Of a stretch of 18,359 bases of DNA, positions 1-7,765 are shown piece by piece. The DNA comes from Mailhella sp. (lineage in GTDB: Bacteria > Desulfobacterota > Desulfovibrionia > Desulfovibrionales > Desulfovibrionaceae): contig JAFQPD010000019.1 of NCBI GenBank assembly GCA_017411945.1, forward strand, positions 1 through 18,359. Reading direction: 5' to 3'. The notes below the pieces were generated by a model. It saw only the letters and a program-made list of their open reading frames with translations. It was not told the origin of the DNA and made no database searches. Numbering within the stretch: the stretch's first letter is position 1; every line of letters begins with the position of its first letter. A program made the position numbers and the translations under genes.

Positions 1-971
1 CCGCCAAAGACGTGCCCATGCTCCTCGACGAGTCCGAGCGCGCCATCTTCTCCATTTCCGAGCGTTCCAACAACAAAACCTTCGCCTCCAGCGGCGAGCT
101 GGTGCGCACGGTCTTCGACGCCCTCACCACCCGCTACCAGAACAGGAACGCCACTACGGGCCTGACCACGGGCTATATGCAGCTCGACAGGATGACTGCC
201 GGCCTCCAGCCTACTGACCTCATCATCCTGGCCGCCCGTCCTTCCATGGGCAAGACGGCCTTCGCGCTGAACGTGGCCATGCGCGCCGCGCTCTCCGGCG
301 GGGCTTCCGTGGCCATATTCTCCCTGGAAATGAGCGCGGAATCCCTCATGGACCGAATGATGTGCGCCTGGGGCCGCGTGGAGCTTTCCCGCGTGAGGAA
401 GGGCTTCCTTGAGGACGACGACTGGGAAAAGCTTTCCGCCGCGGCCGACACGCTCTCCCGCGCCAAGATCTTCATCGACGATACCGCAGGCCTCACTCCT
501 CTGGCCTTGCGCGCCCGCTGCCGCCGCCTGAAGGCCGAGCATGGCCTCGACCTCGTGGTGGTGGACTATCTCCAGCTCATGCATTCTTCGCGCAACGAGT
601 CCCGCGAACTGGAAATTTCGGATATCTCTCGCAATCTCAAGGCGCTTGCCAAGGAAATGAAGGTGCCGGTCATCGCTCTTTCCCAGCTCAACCGCAAGGT
701 GGAAGAGCGTACCGACAAACGCCCCGTGCTTTCCGACCTTCGCGAATCCGGCGCCATCGAACAGGACGCCGACCTTATCATGTTCATCCATCGAGAGGAC
801 GCTTACCACAAGAACAAGGACTATGTGCGCACGGGCAAGGCCGAGATCATCATCGGCAAGCACAGAAACGGCCCCACCGGAACGGTGGAACTGGCATACC
901 GGCCCGAGTTCACGGCTTTCGACGACCTCGAGACCTCCTACATCGAGCCTTCGGAAGCACAGTCTCACTGA
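1..971 (+). CDS. dnaB: Replicative DNA helicase DnaB, C-terminal part (5' end outside window)
   Basis: This is the hexameric 5'-3' helicase that unwinds DNA at the replication fork. The reading frame is open from the left edge (first full codon at base 3), so the N-terminal primase-binding domain is missing and the visible part is the linker plus the RecA-like ATPase domain. Visible motifs include the TTGYMQLD entry to the ATPase domain, Walker A ARPSMGKT (Lys codon at 252), the Walker B-type VVVDYLQLM, the SQLNRKVEER segment, and the DLRESGAIEQDAD and GKHRNGPTGTVEL motifs of the family. The C-terminus is at the usual place shortly after the last motif. The gene converges on aroE and ends at a hairpin terminator. 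Neither an intein nor a frameshift is seen in the visible part. Identification is secure; the true start lies outside the window. Confidence 0.97.
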   Translation, partial: AKDVPMLLDESERAIFSISERSNNKTFASSGELVRTVFDALTTRYQNRNATTGLTTGYMQLDRMTAGLQPTDLIILAARPSMGKTAFALNVAMRAALSGGASVAIFSLEMSAESLMDRMMCAWGRVELSRVRKGFLEDDDWEKLSAAADTLSRAKIFIDDTAGLTPLALRARCRRLKAEHGLDLVVVDYLQLMHSSRNESRELEISDISRNLKALAKEMKVPVIALSQLNRKVEERTDKRPVLSDLRESGAIEQDADLIMFIHREDAYHKNKDYVRTGKAEIIIGKHRNGPTGTVELAYRPEFTAFDDLETSYIEPSEAQSH

Positions 972-988
972 GCATGCTTCCACAGAAG

Positions 989-1018
989 AAAAGGCGGCCT
1001 TTTGCAGGTCGCCTTTTT
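989..1018. terminator. Bidirectional intrinsic terminator between dnaB and aroE
   Basis: Arms 989-999 (AAAAGGCGGCC) and 1007-1017 (GGTCGCCTTTT) form an 11-bp stem with one G-U pair around a 7-nt loop. Five T follow on the plus strand (1014-1018), and the complementary A-run gives a T-tract on the minus strand. It lies just past the dnaB stop and past the aroE stop read from the other side, so it can end both convergent transcripts. Confidence 0.85.
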
Positions 1019-1032
1019 GCGTGGGGAACGGT

Positions 1033-1902
1033 TCAGAAAAGTTCTGGACTTTGCAGGGCGGGCAGAAGCCTTGCCATGACCGCCTCCTTCATGGCGGCGG
1101 CATCCAGCTCCATTGCGGCGAAGTGCTCCAGAGCGAGAATGGCCTGATGGATGAGCATGCCAAGGCCGTTCATCGTGGCATGGCCGCGCTCTTCGGCTTC
1201 GCGGAGCAGGCGGGTCTTGAGCGGACGGTAGATGAGGTCGCAGACCAGGGCTGAGGCTGGCAGGGCATCGAGGAAGGAGAAGTTTTCGAAGTCTGCCCCC
1301 ACGCCCTGCATGCCCAGCGGCGTGCAGTTGACGAGAAGATCGCTTTCGGCAAGCACGGCATCCGTGCTCTGGCGCGAAAGGCCGGCAATATGAACAGCAG
1401 GAGATGCGGCCAGCTCTGCCGCCTTTTCCGGATTTCGACAGCAGACTGTGATGCGCGCCGCTCCTTCAGCGGCCATCTTGAGTACGACGGAACGGGCGGC
1501 TCCTCCTGCTCCGAGTACGGCGATATGCTTTCCCCGAACATCGACGCCCTGTTCCATGAGCGAGCGCAGAAAGCCTTCGCCGTCGGTGTTGAAGCCGAGA
1601 AAACGCCCGCCTCGCAGAACGACGGTATTCACGGAACGGTACATGCGGGCATCGGCGGAAAGCTCGTCCATGAGCGGCACGAGGTCTGCCTTATGCGGCA
1701 TGGTGGCGTTGAAGCCGGCAAGACCTAGAGAATTTGCCGTTGGAAGCCATTCCAGCGTGGAGCCGCCCGGAACGCGGATGCGTTCATAGGTGCAGTCCAG
1801 CCCAAGGGCATCCAGCATGGCCTGCTGTATGATGGGCGAGAGGCTGTGTTCGATGGGGTCGCCTATCACGGCGAGCTTCTTTCCGTTGAGCGGGGAATGC
1901 AT
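1033..1902 (-). CDS. aroE: Shikimate dehydrogenase (NADP-type) AroE
   Basis: Reduces 3-dehydroshikimate to shikimate in the cytoplasm. The 289-residue length is normal. Substrate-site motif GDPIEHSLSP is at residues 14-23, NATMPHK with the catalytic Lys71 at 65-71, and NTDG with catalytic Asp107 at 105-108. The dinucleotide-binding loop GAGGAARS is at 131-138. VNCTPLGM and the C-terminal NGLGMLIHQA motif are also present. After the GAGGAA loop the NADP-selecting segment reads CCRNPEK rather than the common NRT-K form, so cofactor preference is not certain. The start is ATG at 1902, preceded by TAGGAG, which overlaps the aroK stop 8 nt upstream. It is the last gene of the aro operon, just before the shared terminator with dnaB. 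Confidence 0.95.
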   Translation of the reverse strand: MHSPLNGKKLAVIGDPIEHSLSPIIQQAMLDALGLDCTYERIRVPGGSTLEWLPTANSLGLAGFNATMPHKADLVPLMDELSADARMYRSVNTVVLRGGRFLGFNTDGEGFLRSLMEQGVDVRGKHIAVLGAGGAARSVVLKMAAEGAARITVCCRNPEKAAELAASPAVHIAGLSRQSTDAVLAESDLLVNCTPLGMQGVGADFENFSFLDALPASALVCDLIYRPLKTRLLREAEERGHATMNGLGMLIHQAILALEHFAAMELDAAAMKEAVMARLLPALQSPELF

Positions 1903-1910
1903 AAAAGCTC

Positions 1911-2423
1911 CTAGTCTGTGTGCTGGCGGAAATATCGCAGGATACGGCGCAGGCAGCGGGCCATGCTTTTTCTGCCGCCGTCATTGCGTATGGTCATGTC
2001 GGCCCAGCGGCGGTACAGGGGAAGGCGTTCGGCGTAAAGGCGGTACAGGCGTTTTCCATCGTCCTGCACCAGAGGCCTGTCGAGGAGAGAAGCGGAGCGC
2101 AGGATGCGGGAAGGGTGCCTGCCGATGAAGAAGACCAGCCCGTTTCCTGCCAGAGCCTCCATGTTCTCTTCGCGCAGGACAACGCCTCCGCCCGTGGCGA
2201 TGACGGCGCCCCTTGCTTCCGAGGCGGCCAGGCAGGCGGCGTGCTCAAGGTCGCGGAAGTATGGTTCTCCGCGTTCAGCGAAAATGTCGGGTATGGAGCG
2301 GCCCTCGGCTTCGGCTATCATGGCATCGGTATCGAGAAGGGGCATGCGCAGGCGGCGGGCGAGGCGTTTGCCAAGGGTGCTTTTGCCACAGCCGGAAAGC
2401 CCGATGAGCACGATGTTCTTCAT
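1911..2423 (-). CDS. aroK: Shikimate kinase
   Basis: Phosphorylates shikimate at the 3-hydroxyl using ATP. The 170-residue length is typical. Walker A GLSGCGKST is at residues 8-16, the substrate and Mg site LLDTD at 29-33, the shikimate-binding Arg57 in FRDLE, the TGGG loop at 77-80, the lid Arg116 in DRPL, and Arg133/Tyr137 in ERLPLY at the adenine side. The ATG start at 2423 overlaps the aroC stop as ATGA, implying translational coupling. AroK and AroL types cannot be told apart by eye; the symbol aroK is the default. Confidence 0.95.
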   Translation of the reverse strand: MKNIVLIGLSGCGKSTLGKRLARRLRMPLLDTDAMIAEAEGRSIPDIFAERGEPYFRDLEHAACLAASEARGAVIATGGGVVLREENMEALAGNGLVFFIGRHPSRILRSASLLDRPLVQDDGKRLYRLYAERLPLYRRWADMTIRNDGGRKSMARCLRRILRYFRQHTD

Positions 2424-3484
2424 GCCAGCACTCCGGGCAGTTCGCTTATGGCAAGGGCCGCGGCGGCTTCGATGACAGGGACTGCGCGGGAAAGGATGCA
2501 GGGGTCGTGCCTTCCGCTGATCACGAGCTTTGCCGCTTCTCCGCTCCTCATGTCTGCCGTGTCCTGCACCTGAGCTATGGAGGCCGTGGGCTTTATCGCA
2601 ACGCGGAAGGCTATGGGCATGCCGTTAGTGATGCCGCCGTTGATGCCGCCGTTATGGTTGGTGCTGGTGAGCGGCTTGCCGCCGGAGGAGGGCAGGAAAG
2701 CATCGTTGGCCTGGGAGCCTCGCATGGCCGCAAGGCCGAAGCCTGCGCCGAATTCCAGCCCCTTGGTGGCGGGCACGGCAAAAATGTGGCGGGCTATGAG
2801 GCTTTCGACGTTTTCATCGAAGTCCGGGCTTCCCTTGCCTGCGGGCAGACCGAAGACAAAGCATTCGATGATCCCTCCCACGGAATCGCCTTCGCCCTTG
2901 GCCTTGAGTATGGCCGCGCGCATGGCTTCTGCCTGTTCGTCGCCGATGACGGGCAGAAGCTTTTTTCCGGCAAGGCGCAGGGCTTCGCGGTCGGGGCAGG
3001 CGAGGTCGAGCGGGGCATCTTCGATGTTTTCTATACGTTTGATGCGGGCCAGTATTTCCACTGCGTGTTCGCGCAGGGCCAGTTTCGCTACCGCGCCAGC
3101 GAAGACCAGCGGCGCGGTGAGGCGGCCGGAGAAATGGCCTCCGCCCCGGTAATCCTCAAAGCCCTTGTAGCGCAGATGCGCGGTGAAGTCGGCATGGCCG
3201 GGGCGGGGGAGCCAGCGCGTGGCGGCATAGTCGCGGGAGCGGGTATCCGCATTGCGGATGAGGCCGCAGAGCGGCGTACCCGTGGCGCGGCCTTCGAAAG
3301 CTCCGCTCAGGATATCTACGGCATCTTTTTCCTTGCGGGCCGTGGACAGCGGAGAATTGCCGGGGGCGCGGCGCGCCATTTCGGCTTCGATGAAGTCCAT
3401 GTCGAGGAAGAGCCCGGAAGGGACGCCTTGGAGCACGATGCCGATGGCAGGGCCGTGGGATTCTCCAAACAGGGTGTAGCGCAT
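2420..3484 (-). CDS. aroC: Chorismate synthase
   Basis: Converts EPSP to chorismate with reduced FMN, the branch point for Phe/Tyr and Trp. Family signatures are GESHG (7-11), RPGHAD (94-99), RGGGHFSGR (113-121), GDSVGGIIE (199-207), the THNGGINGGITNG-type block near 275-288, and SGRHDPC (323-329). Only six residues precede GESHG, where most homologues have roughly fifteen. The in-frame codons upstream run AAC, GAT, AAG, AAA to a TGA, so no earlier start exists and the short N-terminus is real in this sequence. The start ATG at 3484 has AAGGAT upstream, which overlaps the tyrA stop. No flavin reductase domain is fused, so reduced FMN must be supplied by another protein. Confidence 0.95.
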   Translation of the reverse strand: MRYTLFGESHGPAIGIVLQGVPSGLFLDMDFIEAEMARRAPGNSPLSTARKEKDAVDILSGAFEGRATGTPLCGLIRNADTRSRDYAATRWLPRPGHADFTAHLRYKGFEDYRGGGHFSGRLTAPLVFAGAVAKLALREHAVEILARIKRIENIEDAPLDLACPDREALRLAGKKLLPVIGDEQAEAMRAAILKAKGEGDSVGGIIECFVFGLPAGKGSPDFDENVESLIARHIFAVPATKGLEFGAGFGLAAMRGSQANDAFLPSSGGKPLTSTNHNGGINGGITNGMPIAFRVAIKPTASIAQVQDTADMRSGEAAKLVISGRHDPCILSRAVPVIEAAAALAISELPGVLA

Positions 3485-3488
3485 GCGG

Positions 3489-4316
3489 TTATCCTTTTTT
3501 CAGACCCATCACGGTCGACTGTATGTCTGCAAGTTTCTCTTGTTCCTTCAGCTCTCGGTCAGTTCCTTCCCGCAGCCACCATTTCTGAGCTTTGTCGAGT
3601 ATGGCGTCCACATTGCCGGTAGCGGCCATGGAGAGCAGGCCGAGGTACTGGAGCACCATGGTCTGGCTGTGAGGATTGGCCTCGAAGAGCCATGTGAACA
3701 GGGCTCTGTTTTCCGTGAGCTGCTTTTCCGCCGAATCCTTGCGGCGCAGGAAGGAGGGGGTGAGGTAGCGAAGGAGGGCGGGATCTTCGGCGGTCATGGC
3801 GAAGTACACCGCGCTGGTGATGAAGTTCATGCCCTGTATCTTGGCCTCTGCCATGTCGTGTTCTTCAGCAGTAGCCCGGAAGGTCACGCATCCGAAGCCC
3901 TGGAACAGAGCTTCGATGAAGGCGATGTCTTCTTCCGAAGCGTTTCGCCCGGGGATGACGGGAACGCGGAGTTCCATGCCTTCGGCAGGGGCGGGGCCGA
4001 AAAGGGGATGCGTGCCTACCACGGGGCCGCTCCAGAGGCTTTCCATGTCGCGCATGGGGCGTTCCTTTACGGAGGTGATGTCCGCAAGGATGGTTTCGGC
4101 GTCCATGTAGGGAATGAATTTCGCCGTCACGTCCGCAATAGCGGACGCCGGGACGCAGAGAAGCACGGCTCGTGCGCCTCGGCATGCTTCGGCAAGGTCG
4201 CTTTCGAGGTAGGGCAGGTCGAGCCCGACCGCATCGATGCCGGCGCGGCAGGAGAAGCGTTCCAGAAGCATGGCCCCCATGCGCCCGCGATGCCCGGCGA
4301 TGACGACGCGCTTCAT
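3489..4316 (-). CDS. tyrA: Prephenate dehydrogenase TyrA (stand-alone)
   Basis: Oxidatively decarboxylates prephenate to 4-hydroxyphenylpyruvate, the precursor of tyrosine. The 275-residue protein begins with a nucleotide-binding loop GHRGRMG (8-14), followed by the ADITSVK segment (78-84), the catalytic-His motif THPLFGP (102-108), and EEHD (151-154). The open frame runs further upstream to 4583, but that extra sequence is an Arg-rich out-of-frame shadow of aroA. ATG 4316 is chosen because the dinucleotide fold starts there and it overlaps the aroA stop as ATGA. No chorismate mutase or ACT domain is attached, in contrast to the fused PheA two genes upstream. Arogenate rather than prephenate use cannot be excluded from sequence. 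Confidence 0.92.
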   Translation of the reverse strand: MKRVVIAGHRGRMGAMLLERFSCRAGIDAVGLDLPYLESDLAEACRGARAVLLCVPASAIADVTAKFIPYMDAETILADITSVKERPMRDMESLWSGPVVGTHPLFGPAPAEGMELRVPVIPGRNASEEDIAFIEALFQGFGCVTFRATAEEHDMAEAKIQGMNFITSAVYFAMTAEDPALLRYLTPSFLRRKDSAEKQLTENRALFTWLFEANPHSQTMVLQYLGLLSMAATGNVDAILDKAQKWWLREGTDRELKEQEKLADIQSTVMGLKKG

Positions 4317-5635
4317 GCCAGCTTCCTCCAGACGTTCCAGAATTCCGGGAAGGACTTGCGCACTACGGAAGGATCGTCCACTTCCACGACATTCCCCGGA
4401 ACGAGGCCGAAAAGCGCACAGGACATGGCCATGCGGTGATCGTTGCTGGTGCGGAACACCGTTCCTGCCGGAACGGAGGGGCTGGCGGGGCCGCATCCGC
4501 AGATGGTGAGGCTGTCTTCCGCTTCTTCCACCTTCACGCCGATGCGCGCCAGTTCTGCTGCGCAGGCGGAAAGCCTGTCGCATTCCTTGATGCGCAGATG
4601 GGCGATATTGCGGATGCGCGTCACTCCTTCGGCAAAGGCGGCGATCATGGCAATGGTAGGAACGAGGTCGGGGCAGTCTCCCATGTCGACGTCGATGCCG
4701 TGCAGGCGGGACGGGGAGACCTGTATGCCGTCTTCCCGAACTGCGACGGATGCGCCCATGGCACGGAGCAGGTCGAGCATCACGCGGTCGCCTTGCAGGG
4801 AATCGGCGCGAAGTCCGGTGACGAGCACAGGCTTGCGGCCAACGGCGCCGGCGGCGAGAAGGTAGGATGCGCCGGACCAGTCGCCCTCCACTCTGTACTC
4901 TCCGGAGCGGTATTTTCCGGGCTGGACGGTGATGCGCACCTCACCGGGCTTCACGCTGGTGAGCTCCTTCCACAGTACGGCCTGCCAGCTTTCTCCGCTG
5001 AGCTGTTCCACGCGGAAGGCGATGCCGAAATCTTCCATGGCTTGCAGAGTGAGGCCCACATAGGGCCACGATACGGCTTTGCTCCCGGTCAGGGTCACAC
5101 AGAGCTCTCTGGAGCAGAAAGGAGCGGCGAGGAGCAGGCCGGAGAGGTACTGGCTCGATTCATCGACGCGCAGGCTGACACGGCCGCCGCGCAAGCCCCG
5201 GCTCTGGATGACCATGGGAGGGAATCCCGGTCTGTTTTCGAAGGCGATTTCTGCACCGAGTTCGGAGAGTACGTCCGTGAGGGCACCTATGGGGCGTTCG
5301 TGCATGCGTTCCGCGCCATGGATGCGGAAGGCGCCGCTTCCAGCGGCCAGTACGGCGCTGAGCAGCCGGCAGGTGGTGCCGGATTCGCTCACGAAGCAGT
5401 CGGCAGGAAGCTCAGGAGTGCCGCCTCGAGGCCCGCCCTCCATGCCTCGCACTCGCCAGTCTCCGCAGCCGAGGTCATCCATGTCGGCGCCTGCGGTCTG
5501 AAGTATGGTGCGGGTGCGTTCGAGGTCGGCGCTGGCAAGGGCGTTGCTCACCCGCGATTCACCTTCCGCCAGGGCTGCCGCAATGAGCATGCGATGCGAG
5601 ACGGATTTGGAAGAGGGGGCTTGGAGCGTTATCAT
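4313..5635 (-). CDS. aroA: 3-phosphoshikimate 1-carboxyvinyltransferase (EPSP synthase)
   Basis: Joins phosphoenolpyruvate to shikimate-3-phosphate. The 440-residue, two-domain protein shows SSKSVSHR (8-15; substrate Lys10 and Arg15), SESGTTCR (83-90) with the Gly of the PEP-binding loop retained but Leu91 where class I enzymes have Pro, ERPIGALTDVL (113-123), SSQYLSGLLLAAP (160-172), DWSGASYLLAAG, catalytic Asp323 in CPDLVP, LRIKECDR with Glu351, and SNDHRMAMS (397-405). The frame is open to 5719, but ATG 5635 starts exactly at the family N-terminus (ITLQAPSSKS) and lies 1 nt after the pheA stop with GGAT upstream. The longer version overlaps the end of pheA and adds unrelated residues. Confidence 0.95.
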   Translation of the reverse strand: MITLQAPSSKSVSHRMLIAAALAEGESRVSNALASADLERTRTILQTAGADMDDLGCGDWRVRGMEGGPRGGTPELPADCFVSESGTTCRLLSAVLAAGSGAFRIHGAERMHERPIGALTDVLSELGAEIAFENRPGFPPMVIQSRGLRGGRVSLRVDESSQYLSGLLLAAPFCSRELCVTLTGSKAVSWPYVGLTLQAMEDFGIAFRVEQLSGESWQAVLWKELTSVKPGEVRITVQPGKYRSGEYRVEGDWSGASYLLAAGAVGRKPVLVTGLRADSLQGDRVMLDLLRAMGASVAVREDGIQVSPSRLHGIDVDMGDCPDLVPTIAMIAAFAEGVTRIRNIAHLRIKECDRLSACAAELARIGVKVEEAEDSLTICGCGPASPSVPAGTVFRTSNDHRMAMSCALFGLVPGNVVEVDDPSVVRKSFPEFWNVWRKLA

Positions 5636-5636
5636 A

Positions 5637-6767
5637 TCAATATCCGGTACTCTTGATGGTGGAATCGAGGTGCGGGCCGGCAGGATAGCAGCCGAGCACG
5701 CGCACGGAAGAGCAGGCATCCTTCATTTCCTGCAGGAGGGCGGCGTATTTAGGTGCGTCTATGCAGCATTCCACATCGGCGAAGAAAACGTAGTTCCAGC
5801 AGGTGCCCTTCATGGGGCGGGATTCCAGCTTGGTCATGTTGACGCCGTGCCGGGAAAAGATAGCGAGCACGGATGAGAGGGAGCCTGCCTTATTGGGCAC
5901 AGTGAAGAGAAGAGAGCTTTTGGCGTTCTGCACAGCGGGCGAAGGGGCGTTGCTGTCGGCCTCGATGAGGACGAAGCGGGTCCAGTTGGAGCTGTCGTCC
6001 TGGATATTGTCGGCAAGCGTGTTCAGGCCGAGGGCGTCAGCCATGCTCCTGTGGCCGACGGAGGCCGCGCCTTCCTCCTGCGAGGCCCGCTGGGCGGCGT
6101 CTGCCGAGGAGGATACCGAAACGAGGCGGGCATGAGGCAGGTGAGAACGGAGCCATTCCGCGCATTGGCCGAGAGGCTGGGCATGGGAATAGACGGTATG
6201 GATGTTCTCCAGCGAGTTTTCCTTGGAAAGCAGGCTGTTGGCGATGCGGGAATAGAACTCGGCCCGGATGCGTGCCTGATGCTGGGAAAAGAGGTCGAAG
6301 CTTCTCGTTATGGTGCCGTGTATGGAATTCTCCAGCGGGATGAAGCCCATGTCGCATTCGCCGGAAGCGACAGAGCGGAAGATCTCGTCGAAATCGCGGC
6401 AGGGAACGAAGCGGGAGGAGGAACCGAGAGCGTCCACGGCGGCGAAATAGGAGAAGGTCCCTTCCGGGCCGAGATATGCCACGGAGCTCCTCTTCTGCAG
6501 AGCGCGGGAGGCGGACATGATCTCGCGCCAGATGGCTTCGATATGGGCCGCGCTGAGCGGGCCGGGATTGCGCTCCGCAAGGCTGGCAAGGAGCTGGGCT
6601 TCGCGGGCGGGGTCGTACACTCTGGCATTGCCCGCCCGCGCCTTGGCCTGACCTACGGCGAGGCTGAGCCTTGCGCGCTGGCTCAGGAGGTCGAGGAGCT
6701 GGGAGTCCAGCGCGTCTATCTGCACACGCAGTTCGGCGAGACCTGGTATCTGGGCGGGCTTTGCCAT
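5637..6767 (-). CDS. pheA: Bifunctional chorismate mutase / prephenate dehydratase (P-protein)
   Basis: Makes prephenate from chorismate, then phenylpyruvate. The 376 residues contain three domains. An AroQ-type chorismate mutase spans about 8-92, with Arg14, the QRAR segment, Lys42 and YDPARE at 51-56. The prephenate dehydratase spans about 95-275 with LGPEGTFS at 99-106, ENSIHGT at 146-152, and the catalytic TRF at 263-265. The C-terminal ACT domain has AGSLSSVL at 294-301 and the Phe-binding ESRP at 315-318, so feedback inhibition by phenylalanine is expected. The start ATG 6767 is preceded by AAGGAA; the aroB' stop lies 10 nt upstream. Prephenate made here can also feed tyrA, two genes downstream. 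Confidence 0.96.
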   Translation of the reverse strand: MAKPAQIPGLAELRVQIDALDSQLLDLLSQRARLSLAVGQAKARAGNARVYDPAREAQLLASLAERNPGPLSAAHIEAIWREIMSASRALQKRSSVAYLGPEGTFSYFAAVDALGSSSRFVPCRDFDEIFRSVASGECDMGFIPLENSIHGTITRSFDLFSQHQARIRAEFYSRIANSLLSKENSLENIHTVYSHAQPLGQCAEWLRSHLPHARLVSVSSSADAAQRASQEEGAASVGHRSMADALGLNTLADNIQDDSSNWTRFVLIEADSNAPSPAVQNAKSSLLFTVPNKAGSLSSVLAIFSRHGVNMTKLESRPMKGTCWNYVFFADVECCIDAPKYAALLQEMKDACSSVRVLGCYPAGPHLDSTIKSTGY

Positions 6768-6777
6768 GGCGTTTTCC

Positions 6778-7746
6778 TTATTTTTCCTGAATGTCTTCCT
6801 TGATGCGCATGCCGAAGTGGCGGCCTGCCTCGTCGAGGCGGCAGAGCACCTTGTCTCCGCTTTTCAGTGCGACGACGCTGACGGGCGTGCCGTCCGGCGC
6901 GGTGAGGCGGATAGTTTCGGCATTCTGCAGGAACACCGAACCGAGTTTGCCGCCGACTTTCGCTTCTATGAGGAGCATGGGGCGGACTTCCACTTTCACG
7001 CGGCCTGCCGTGGCTACGGTGGTGCGGCCTTCGCTGTCCACCACCAGCATTTCGGTGCCGGCAGACACTTCGGAAAGGTAGGTAGTCCTGTCGCCGGGGA
7101 GGCGCACATAGGCATGCACCGCGCCCGCGTTCACACGGAAGGGGCGGGAGGCTACATATTCGTTATGCTCTGTCTCGGCATGGACGAGGAAGGTGAAGGC
7201 GCTGGAATTGCCCACCAGCATGCCTTGCCCGCGCTTCATCATGGACATGGTGTCCACGCAGACGCGATGCCCCAGCCCTGCGGGTTCTATGCGCACGATT
7301 TCGGCAACGTCGAGGCTTTCATGCTCGCGGCAGGTACGGCAGGCGGCAATGATGTCCTTGAGCTGGCCTATGGCTTCGGGCAGGACCACGATGCCCTGCA
7401 CGCCGCGCTGAAGTATGCCGGAGGCGAGAACGGCCTCTTCAAGGCTGGCGGCTTCGGCAATGACATTGTCGCACTGGGCAAGCAGGTTCTCTACGGGGAT
7501 GATCTCCCAGCCCCGGGCGAGAACGGCTTTGCGGCCTGCGTTCAAGGCGTCACGGATGGCTTCTTCGTCTGCCTTGGAGGCCATGGCCATGGAGGGCATG
7601 TCTTCTTCGGCAATGGCCGGTATGCGGGACAGTGAGGCCACGGATTCGACGTTGCCAGAGGGGACGATGACGCCGTCTGCCCCGGATTCGAGGGCTAGGG
7701 TCACATCGCTCTTGCTGAAGGGAACACTCTTGAAGTAGATGTTCAT
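6778..7746 (-). CDS. aroB': 3-dehydroquinate synthase II (archaeal type)
   Basis: Belongs to the MJ1249 family, unrelated to bacterial AroB. It uses NAD to oxidatively deaminate and cyclise 2-amino-3,7-dideoxy-D-threo-hept-6-ulosonate to 3-dehydroquinate. The 322-residue protein carries the family blocks GWEIIPVENLLAQ (79-91), GHRVCVDTMSMMKRGQGMLV (159-178) followed by GNSSAFTFLVHAE, and the segment EYVASRPFRVNAGAVHAYV (196-214). Its substrate is the product of the gene just upstream, so the pair replaces the usual DAHP synthase/AroB route. ATG 7746 has AGAGGAG at good spacing, 19 nt after the ADH synthase stop. Identification rests on strong motif recall across the whole length. Confidence 0.94.
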   Translation of the reverse strand: MNIYFKSVPFSKSDVTLALESGADGVIVPSGNVESVASLSRIPAIAEEDMPSMAMASKADEEAIRDALNAGRKAVLARGWEIIPVENLLAQCDNVIAEAASLEEAVLASGILQRGVQGIVVLPEAIGQLKDIIAACRTCREHESLDVAEIVRIEPAGLGHRVCVDTMSMMKRGQGMLVGNSSAFTFLVHAETEHNEYVASRPFRVNAGAVHAYVRLPGDRTTYLSEVSAGTEMLVVDSEGRTTVATAGRVKVEVRPMLLIEAKVGGKLGSVFLQNAETIRLTAPDGTPVSVVALKSGDKVLCRLDEAGRHFGMRIKEDIQEK

Positions 7747-7765
7747 GCTCAGGCTCCTCTTTCTT

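Noticed and set aside
2507..3622. Plus-strand open frame of 371 codons opposite aroC
   Set aside because: Antisense to the full set of chorismate synthase motifs; no domain of its own.
4317..4583. N-terminal extension of tyrA
   Set aside because: The extra residues are an Arg-rich out-of-frame reading of the aroA end; the ATGA overlap at 4316 and the dinucleotide fold fix the start.
4436..5656. Plus-strand open frame of 406 codons opposite aroA
   Set aside because: Antisense to EPSP synthase; Gly/Ala/His-rich with no family pattern.
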